Assembly: GCA_949361645.1 (NCBI GenBank)
Contig: OX442423.1
Span: 5,803,505-5,867,504, forward strand
DNA from: Spongilla lacustris
Taxonomy: Eukaryota > Porifera > Demospongiae > Spongillida > Spongillidae
Direction: 5' to 3'
DNA length: 64,000 nucleotides
This document shows positions 56,820-64,000 of this stretch, one piece after another (the first letter of the stretch is position 1; each line of letters begins with the position of its first letter). The notes beneath the pieces were generated by a model that was not told the DNA's origin, searched no databases, and worked only from the letters and a program-made list of their open reading frames with translations. Position numbers and translations under genes: made by a program.

Positions 56820-57430
56820 AAGCGTGATGCACATCGGGTCTGGCCACGAAAGTAATTCTATTTGATGCACACCAGCGACAATGACTCTATTAAATGCACA
56901 CCAGGGACTGCCACTTTATTCAATGCAAAAAAATCCAATTCAATACAAACCTGGGTATGGCCGCTATCTGGATTCTATTTGAAGCACACTAGGTGTGGTC
57001 GCTAACATGATTCTATCTAATGCCCACCAGGGACTGCCACTAGCATGACTTGATTTGTAGTTTTAGCTATAGTCATGCTAGCGGCAATCCAGTCACTGTA
57101 GAGGTGTGCATCGGATAGAATCATATTAGCGGCCAGACCCGGTGTGCAGCAAATAAAGTCATGCTATTGGAATTGGCCAGTCCCTGGTGTGCAGCTGCTA
57201 GGTTTGTGGTATCGACCAGCTGACCCTGGTGAGCATCAAATAGAAACATGTTAGTGACCTGACCTGGCCGGTGTGTGAATCTTATTCACTTTAATGTAAT
57301 AGAGTCTTGGTAGTGACCAGGATAGCCTAGTTTAATTCGTGCAGATTCCATCTGATGAGCCGCTATCCTGATTCCATTTGATGCACATCACTCTAGAAGA
57401 TGCACACCAGGGACTGGTGATAGCATGATG
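56820..57430. repeat. Degenerate direct/inverted repeat of GATGCACACCAGGGACTG
   Basis: Many diverged copies of a 35-60 bp phrase combining GATTCTATTTGATGCACACC, AGGGACTGCCACTA and GCATGA. Copies before about 57,060 are in one orientation, those to about 57,300 mostly in the other, and some after that again forward. No coding frame. Confidence 0.6.
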
Positions 57431-57960
57431 TATAGAAGAAGTGTATCATTGCTATAAGTACTCACAAACTTGCAATGTTCATATGTGATCACACCCCTTT
57501 ATAATATTTATGTAAGACATCTATTAACATGACATGTACATGGATGGAAAAGTTCAGTTACAACCAGTACAGATTGAATAATACACAACATGTACATGTA
57601 CATACATGTACAGATGCAACAATACACCAATATAAGTTCACATCAAATCTCCCAGTTTCCATCAATGTAAAGCTTGATCCTATCAGGATAAAAATATATA
57701 AAGACATCACATCATGCAAATATACCACATATAAAATTTTGCTGAAAAGTTCAAGACTATTGAGAAGGATAGATTCTTTGGGCACACAGCCACTTGATGG
57801 CAGTAATACTACAGTGCCTCCTCCATGGAAGCTGCCAGGCCTCTAGCTAAACCCTCTGCCATATTTTCTTTCTGAATGCTCCAAAATTACGATGTACATT
57901 GGCCCCTTTCAAACTAATAACCACATTCTGAGCATCTTTAAGCTTCATTCTTCTGCCTGT
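57431..57960. other. Intergenic DNA without a recognised gene
   Basis: AT-rich, with a TACATGTACATACATGTACA palindrome at about 57,589. The frame at 57,529-57,846 shows no domain. Confidence 0.45.
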
Positions 57961-57969
57961 GCCTACTCG

Positions 57970-58310
57970 CACAGAAATAAGCACACACAGACAAAGGTAA
58001 ACATATGCAGATGCACATGCACATACTGGTATATACACACAAGTACAGTGTGTACAAAATGTTGTAGCTGCATGCACACATGCACACATGTGTACACTAC
58101 ACACACAAACGTCACACATACACATACAAACGTCACACATACACACACTAACACACATACACATGTGTACACAACACCTTTGTACAAACATACACACATG
58201 TGTACACACACACATGTGTACACACACACACATGTGTACACACACACACGTGTACACACATACACACGTGTACGCACACACTAACACACACACTAACACA
58301 TTAATTACCA
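57970..58310. repeat. ACAC/ACATGTGTAC microsatellite
   Basis: CA-rich sequence with repeated ACACATGTGTACACAC units, each a short palindrome. Frames across it on both strands are artefacts. Confidence 0.85.
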
Positions 58311-58319
58311 AGCCTAGTA

Positions 58320-59140
58320 ACTTCCCCAGGCTAAGTAGGTGTATGCACCCAGCCCCTAGCTCCTCAGCTACAATTGCTTCTGTCCAACACACTCAGTTGA
58401 CTGATTGGCAAGAATAGGGGACCAGAGCGAGAACCCGTCTGAGCTGTGACCCTGCCAACCCCAACCTGTTGGCCGTGGGGAGCTCCCGTGAGTGACGCAG
58501 ATCACCAGTTGGGAGTCCCTGTGGCCAAGCCATGCATTATGTGGGGGTAGACTTGGGGAGACAAGCACCAGTTGGTGGCCCTGGCCACCATCTGGGTGAC
58601 CTGTGTACCAAGCCAGGACGCTGGCCCAGGGTTGGGTCCCCGAGTTGGAAGGTCAAGCCCATTGGGAACCCGCCCTGGCTGTATTTAATATGAATGGGCA
58701 TGATGGCAGTAAGTACGAAATACACAGAAAGGGTACAAAGGTGACGCAGCAGGGTGGGTAATGCAAACAGACAAGCTCTCCTGAAGCACCAGTGGACTGC
58801 TGGGAGGCTGCCCATGTGTGCATATAGTCTCATAAGGTGGCCATGGTGCACAAAGGGTAACAATAGGGAGAATGAGGCTCCCATTCGCCTAAGACCATGA
58901 GCCTATGTAACCGCAAGCCTCTGCCCACAAATGCTGATAGAGAGTTACCAGAGCCCCATTAAACTCTGTTTAGTTCCCTAAACAGTACCCTAACACACAC
59001 TTAAACACACATACACATAGAAGCACAACACTAAAATGTATGCACGTGCATACCACATAAAAATACACCTGTAATACATGTGCACACACATGCTCAAAAA
59101 GCACAACACATACGTACAGTGACATACATGTACTACTAAC
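58320..59140. other. GC-richer unique segment, not identified
   Basis: The minus strand has an open frame (58,884-58,537) and the DNA is richer in G+C than its surroundings up to about 58,680, which can mean an old coding or SINE-like element. I find no domain, no clear pol III A and B boxes, and no repeat within the window. Confidence 0.35.
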
Positions 59141-59261
59141 CAGAAGAGCTATGGTTTGCCAGCTTGATCACACTGACCAGACATACAATTGTACCTGCTT
59201 CCACTGCCCGCAAGGATTCATACTACTATTCCACACCAATGGACACATAAACGAACCTGGT

Positions 59262-59330
59262 TATGTGTGTGTGTGTGTGTGTGTGTGTGTTTGTGTATGT
59301 TTGTGTGTGTGTGTATGTGTGTGTGTACTG
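59262..59330. repeat. GT microsatellite
   Basis: About 65 bp of GT dinucleotides with a few interruptions. Confidence 0.9.
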
Positions 59331-60382
59331 CCATACAGGTGTTTGTGCCTTTTTTAGAAGGGCCTAATGTATGTGTGTATATACATGTATGTCATGCACT
59401 TTGGGAGGATGGCCCATCATTGTCAAGACCCTAGCTCGCAGACGAACGTTCAGAAGCTGACAACATTAGCGTAGTACATGTTGCTTTGATTATTTGACAT
59501 CATGGATGTGTTTAAGTACAGGCAATGCTCACACACACTCACATACAAACATAGTGCACAACAAATAAATAAGAACTTTACACAATCATAATGTTCTTGC
59601 CAATGTTCTCTCAATACAACCATTACAAGTGCTATACAGCTAGGCACCAAAACATATTACCCAGGCAGTAAAGAGGCTGGGGTCTAACTGGCAGTAAAAA
59701 AAAACACACACAGTGAATTATATATACTCCAGAGTCACAAAAGCAATGACACGTCAGTCAGTGCAAACATCGGCAAGGATGCCCCAGTTATCAAGACAGT
59801 GGCTATGGTAGCCTCATATGGGGTGTGGCAAAGCAGCCATACCTCCAACTGTGCACAGCAACATAATTATATGTTGTTCTGTGAGTGCATTACCCCTTTG
59901 CAACCCTACAGTGGAAACCATGATACATGACATTAAAATTTTTTTCCTGCTCTTCAATGTTTTGAATTGGTTTTAACACCGCTTCCGTGAGAATCGAATG
60001 TATTTTTTGTCGAACCAACATTTTGGAAAATTAGTCGGAAAAGGTCTGTGCGCTTTACAAAGCATATTTTCTGATAGGCCAACTCTCGATGAGTCATTTG
60101 GTATAAATTTTAGCTTTGTGGCATATATAACTACATACTTGTATCGGGTGAGACTTACGCACTTTCCCGTTTTTTTGATGTTCGAGAGCTGATCAGTACA
60201 CTTTTTTTCTATCGCTTTTCAACAAAATCTGATGGCATTTTTGGATTCTCCTAGATACCAAATAGAGGCCTAGTGAATAGCATGTTCATAGCTAGCATAG
60301 TTTATGTACAAACTGCTCTGTTAGGTGCATAAACTCGTTCCCAGACTTACACCTATTATTTTACGCATGCGCATTTAAGTTA

Positions 60383-60574
60383 TTGCAAAATAAACATTTT
60401 TCTCAGAAGCCAGCGTGCAACAATTGCCATGCAGGAACAGACTGCATAAAGTGCTGCATGCGGCATCCACGTAAGCGTGGTCAACCAAGCAAGACAATAG
60501 CTTTATCTAATTCTGAACCATCACCAGATCGGCTGAATGTGTCGCTCAGGCATAACCCAGATAGACACCAGTGA
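60383..60574 (+). CDS. Short Cys-rich basic open frame in the piggyBac-like element
   Basis: 63 codons with PACNNCHAGTDCIKCCMRHP, a CX2C-X5-CX2CC pattern followed by RKRGQPSK, which resembles an AT-hook. Such a Cys-rich basic tail would suit a DNA-binding region, and piggyBac transposases do end in a Cys-rich domain, but the match is too weak to assign. It could be a remnant of the element's protein or unrelated. Confidence 0.25.
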   Translation: MQNKHFSQKPACNNCHAGTDCIKCCMRHPRKRGQPSKTIALSNSEPSPDRLNVSLRHNPDRHQ

Positions 60575-60599
60575 TGGAAACTCAGGCACACATTTTGAA

Positions 60600-61395
60600 G
60601 GTCAGACATGGCTGTGGCTTGCTTTCATATGACTGCACATGCCTGTGGCTTGCTGTCATGTGACTACACATGGCTGTGGCTTGCTGTCATATGACTGCAC
60701 GTGGATGTAGCTTGCTGTCATATGACTACAGATGACTGTAGCTTGCTGTCATATGACTGCACATGAGTGTAGCTTGCTGTCATATGACTGCACATGCCTG
60801 TGGCTTGCTGTCATGTGACTACACATGGCTGTAGCTTGCTGTCACATGGTTGTGCTTGCTGTCATATGACTGCACATGGCTGTAGCTTGCTGTCATATGA
60901 CTGCACATGCCTGGCTTGCTGTCATATGACTGCACATGCCTGTGGCTTGCTGTCATGTGACTACACATGGCTGTAGCTTGCTGTCACATGGTTATGCTTG
61001 CTGTCATATGACTGCACATGGCTGTGGCTTGCTGTCATATGACTGCACATGCCTGTGGCTTGCTGTCATGTGACTACACATGGCTGTAGCTTGCTGTCAT
61101 ATGACTGCACATGGCTGTAGCTTGCTGTGCACATGGCTGTGGCTTGCTGTCATATGGCTACACATGCACGGCTTGCTGTCATATGACTGCACATGCCTGT
61201 GGCTTGCTGTCATGTGACTACACATGGTTGTGCTTGCTGTCATATGACTGCACATGGCTGTGGCTTGCTGTCATATGACTGCACATGACTGTGGCTTGCT
61301 GTCATGTGACTACACATGGCTGTAGCTTGCTGTCATATGACTGCACATGGCCAAGCACATGGCCATGGCTTGCTGTCATATGACTACACATGTTC
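60600..61395. repeat. 31-bp minisatellite TGTCATATGACTGCACATGG...
   Basis: About 25 copies of a 31-bp unit made of TGTCATATGACTGCACATGG plus CTGTAGCTTGC, with shortened variants (for example CACATGGTTGTGCTTGC). Each unit contains the palindrome TCATATGA. It lies inside the piggyBac-like element. Confidence 0.95.
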
Positions 61396-62747
61396 AGAGT
61401 TATTTGACAGCAAGCCATATGTTTGCCTGGCTGAGCTGCAGTTGCAAAAAGCTATTAAAGTTCCACTGCCAGGAGTGTGTATCAAAGCATTGGCAGGAAA
61501 TCTGCATGAGGCTAAAGCATCGAAGGGATGAAGGGAGCTCTGGAAGGCAAAAGAAGGCAAGGATAAGCTTTGAGCATTTGCATTGGATATGGATAAGGAT
61601 ATCTATCTCCAAGTGGAACTGGAGGTATATCTCTGCAGCCACCACTACATCAAAAAGACGGGAAATAAGCCAGAGCGAGTAACAGACAGAGCACATGCAA
61701 GCAGCTTCTGTTTAGCAGCAGTGATGACATATATGTTCAGATGTGTAGTATGAACACTACTATATATGACTGTATACAAAAATAGCGCACGCGTAGACTT
61801 ATATACCAGCCAAAGTTCGACACTCGCGGAATAATACATCGGTCTGGGAACGCGGCCACAAAGATCGACATAACAAAAAGTGCTTGTTTCAACGCTCGCA
61901 TACAGTTAGACGGTCTAAATGTGTACAAAACCGACGCATCTTACAAATTTAAGTATATTTGGACTGTTTTCGATGTTAGAAAAGGCTTCAGAAAAAAGTG
62001 TACGTTTATTTGTGAAGCGTCCAACCGTTTGACTAAAAACAAATACAGGTTACAACGAGAAGTACATAGGACGCTAGAAATAGCGCAGACCCTCATGCAG
62101 AGAGTTGTACTACTATGTTCTTATGGTTTTGTGGCTAAAAAAGGTCGTCCGACTAATTTTCCAAAACTTGAGTTCGACAAAATAGCCCAAAAAAACATTC
62201 GATTCTAACGGAACCGGTGTTAACAATAATGGTATGAACTAACGAAATTCTAATAATGCAGTTTGGTTGGCAAACTAGTTGTCAACAAGAGTTTGAAATT
62301 GAAACTTGTCACGTGACTTCTTGGTTTCTTTTTTTGGAAATGTGTGCCCCTCGTTCGGCAAAAGTAATTCTAGCTCATTTCTCCTTCGTTCGGAAACGGA
62401 TGAGACTGAACGTTGGCATATAACTACCACGCACATAACTACATCACTTGGTCGGGCCAAATGTTGAATGCGGTAAACAGTTTGAGGACCGCGGCTGCAA
62501 ATGTGCTATTTTAGGGGGAGACGCGTTTAGCCGTTTGTCTCGTATCGCGTTGTGTTTATGCTACCGTAAGTTCACAGTGCATAGAAAACAGATATGTCTA
62601 TCTGAAACGCTCGTTTAATGTCAACTTTCGTTTACTTTGTCGCAAAAAAGTTAGCCTCGAAAGGTTGGGTCCTAAAAGTCAGCCATTTTCGGATGAATAA
62701 CATTACAATTATTTACATTATTGTGGTTATCGTTGTTATGAGTGAAG

Positions 62748-63079
62748 ATGGAAGAAGCGAACAAGCGGATAACAGTTCTTTTCAGAACCAAACGGAAGGT
62801 CCAGTATTACGCGGGCTACTACGAAGAGCTAACAAAGAGGTACTGCCACTTTAGGAAAGTAAAAAAAGTGCTCCAAGGGGAAATCCCAGAGCTGCAGCTG
62901 TGAAGAGGCAATCGTTAAATCTATCAAGTTGACGAGTCGAATTCAAGGGACTGCATCTTATTACTCAGAAATAACGAGCAAGGAACTGGAATCGTTAACC
63001 CAGCACATGCCAAACCTGTCTGACATTGATGCTAGGATCGATGCTCGCATTGAGAATGTACTACATCGAACTGAGCGAG
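62748..63079 (+). pseudogene. Captured N-terminal coding segment in the foldback arm
   Basis: ATG at 62,748 opens 51 codons (MEEANKRITVLFRTKRKVQY, then YAGYYEELTKRYCHFRKVKK) to TGA at 62,901. A second open block from about 62,897, after GAGCTGCAG, reads CEEAIVKSIKLTSRIQGTAS and LESLTQHMPNLSDIDARIDA, and ends at a possible donor GCGAG|GTAATT (63,080). The two blocks are one base out of frame unless an intron or deletion lies between them. The mirrored copy in the right arm has small differences. Charged, helix-prone sequence; not recognised. Confidence 0.4.
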
Positions 63080-63885
63080 GTAATTTCTCTGATTGATGCA
63101 AAGAGTGCTCAGTTCAATGTAGTACATTCTCAGTGCGAGTGCCCTAGCATCAATGCTGAGCTAACGATTCCAGTTCTTTGCTCACTATTTCTTAAAACCT
63201 GCAGCTTTGGGGTTTCCCCTTGGAGCATTTCTTTGTTTCTCCCAAAGTGGCAGTACCTCTTTGCTAGCTCTTCGTGGTAGCCGTTTTCAGCTTGTTCGCT
63301 TCACTCATAACAACGATAACCACAATAATGTAAATAATTGTAATGTTTTCATCTGAAAATGGCTGACTTTTAGGACCCAACCTTTCGAGGCTAACTTTTT
63401 TGCGACAAAGTAAACGAAAGTTGACATTAAACGAGCGTTTCAGATAGACATATCTGTTTTCTATGCACTGTGAACTTACGGTAGCATAAACACAACGCGA
63501 TACGAGACAAACAGCTAAACGCGTCTCCCCCTAAAACAGCACATTTGCAGCCGCGGTCCTCAAACTGTTTACCGCATTCAACATCTGGCCCGACCAAGTG
63601 ATATAGCTATGTGCGTGGTAGTTATGTGCCAACGTTCAGCCTCATCCGTTTCCGAACGGAGGAGAAATGAGCTAGAATTACTTTTGCTGAACGAGGGGCA
63701 CACATTTCCAAAAATAGAAACCAAGAAGTCACGTGACAAGTTTCAATTTCAAACTCTTGTTGACAACTAATTTGCCAACCAAACTGCATTGTTAGAATTA
63801 CCATTATTGTTAAAACCAATTCAAAACATTGAAGAGCAGGAAAATTTTTTTAATGTCATGTACCACGGTTTCCACTGTATACATG

Positions 63886-64000
63886 TCAAGAAATTGTGGA
63901 CATCAATGCATAACTCGGCTTACAATTGTGATTTTAAAAATCTGATTGCACCATTAAACTCACTAGGTACTTTAGAGATTTATCACGTTATTAAAACAGC
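63886..64000. other. Flank of the last foldback element
   Basis: About 115 bp of AT-rich DNA without a repeat or coding signal that I can see. Confidence 0.5.

Larger units (their letters stand above)
59977..62219. mobile_element. 2.2-kb piggyBac-like element with TTAA target duplication
   Basis: Ends CACCGCTTCCGTGAGAATCG and its inverse CGATTCTAACGGAACCGGTG, with inverted repeats of about 80 bp that include TTTTGGAAAATTAGTCGGA. TTAA is present on both sides (59,973-59,976 and 62,220-62,223). The uninterrupted site, with a single TTAA, survives in the right foldback arm at 63,810-63,813. TTAA specificity and clean duplication are the hallmark of piggyBac. No transposase is recognised inside, so it is non-autonomous. 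Confidence 0.75.
59905..63885. mobile_element. Foldback element with captured gene sequence, split by a TTAA-flanked insertion
   Basis: The left arm is 59,905-59,976 plus 62,220-63,075; the right arm is about 63,110-63,885, its reverse complement. Landmarks that pair are CAGTGGAAACC, CCTGCTCTTCAATGTTTTGA, TGTCACGTGACTTCTTGG, CGCAAAAAAGTTAGCCTCG and GTACTACATCGAACTGAG. The arms are about 0.8-0.9 kb and similar in sequence. The central loop is about 40 bp. Both arms contain what appears to be a promoter and the N-terminal part of a gene. The outer flanks do not show an evident target duplication. Confidence 0.75.

Noticed and set aside
59151..59260. EGF-like look of YNCTCFHCPQGF
   Set aside because: Too few cysteines and no flanking exon; the frame then runs into a GT microsatellite.

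Overview
The window is eukaryotic and animal. It carries spliced genes with 50-65 bp GT-AG introns, the 3' half of a fibrillar collagen gene, a complete cystatin/stefin-like gene, a piece of 18S rDNA, long microsatellites, and several classes of animal transposon (R2-like and other non-LTR elements, a BEL/Pao remnant, and hAT-like, piggyBac-like and Tc1/mariner-like DNA elements). Very compact introns beside a fibrillar collagen, and the many TACATGTA palindromes, suggest a marine invertebrate, most likely a demosponge. That placement is inference; nothing here proves the species.

Layout. 1-18.3 kb is a mosaic of large imperfect inverted and direct repeats built from one foldback-type family. 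The sharpest palindrome centres are at about 7.3 and 17.4 kb. Each arm carries a microsatellite and a 174-nt open exon with a splice donor. Two non-LTR retrotransposon insertions sit in it (3.76-4.06 kb and 12.65-15.67 kb), and each has a recognisable empty site in a paralogous arm. 18.3-23.9 kb lies between 15-bp inverted GC-rich termini and holds nested palindromic elements, a captured promoter/first exon, an 18S rRNA fragment and a hAT-like MITE. 24-30.4 kb is lower-copy DNA with the three-exon cystatin-like gene (minus strand, 29,476-29,968), a possible signal-peptide exon (25,770), a hAT-like MITE and other small inverted repeats. 30.5-42.1 kb is a giant inverted repeat: two nearly identical 3.9-kb arms around a 3.8-kb spacer that holds a truncated non-LTR C-terminus and a transposase cut off exactly at the arm junction. 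The right arm runs into a 200-N assembly gap.

42.3-48.96 kb is the 3' half of the fibrillar collagen gene (plus strand). It shows 15 complete triple-helix exons with lengths that are multiples of 9 nt (54, 72, 108, 162, 216), then four exons for the C-propeptide. Several introns are filled with different minisatellites. 49.5-50.2 kb is a decayed BEL/Pao pol remnant, followed by 3.4 kb of a G-rich satellite whose 16-bp unit contains a consensus 5' splice site. 53.8-57.5 kb has a second copy of the captured first exon, a GTATAAC repeat, a possible minus-strand gene, and two hAT-like MITEs with 8-bp target duplications. 59.9-63.9 kb is another foldback element carrying captured gene sequence. 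Its left arm is split by a 2.2-kb TTAA-flanked (piggyBac-like) insertion, and the right arm preserves the empty site.

The collagen encodes an extracellular matrix protein and the cystatin-like gene a putative secreted protease-inhibitor relative. I see no functional link between them. The main theme is repeated capture and inversion: at least three unrelated foldback repeats each carry what looks like the 5' end of a gene.
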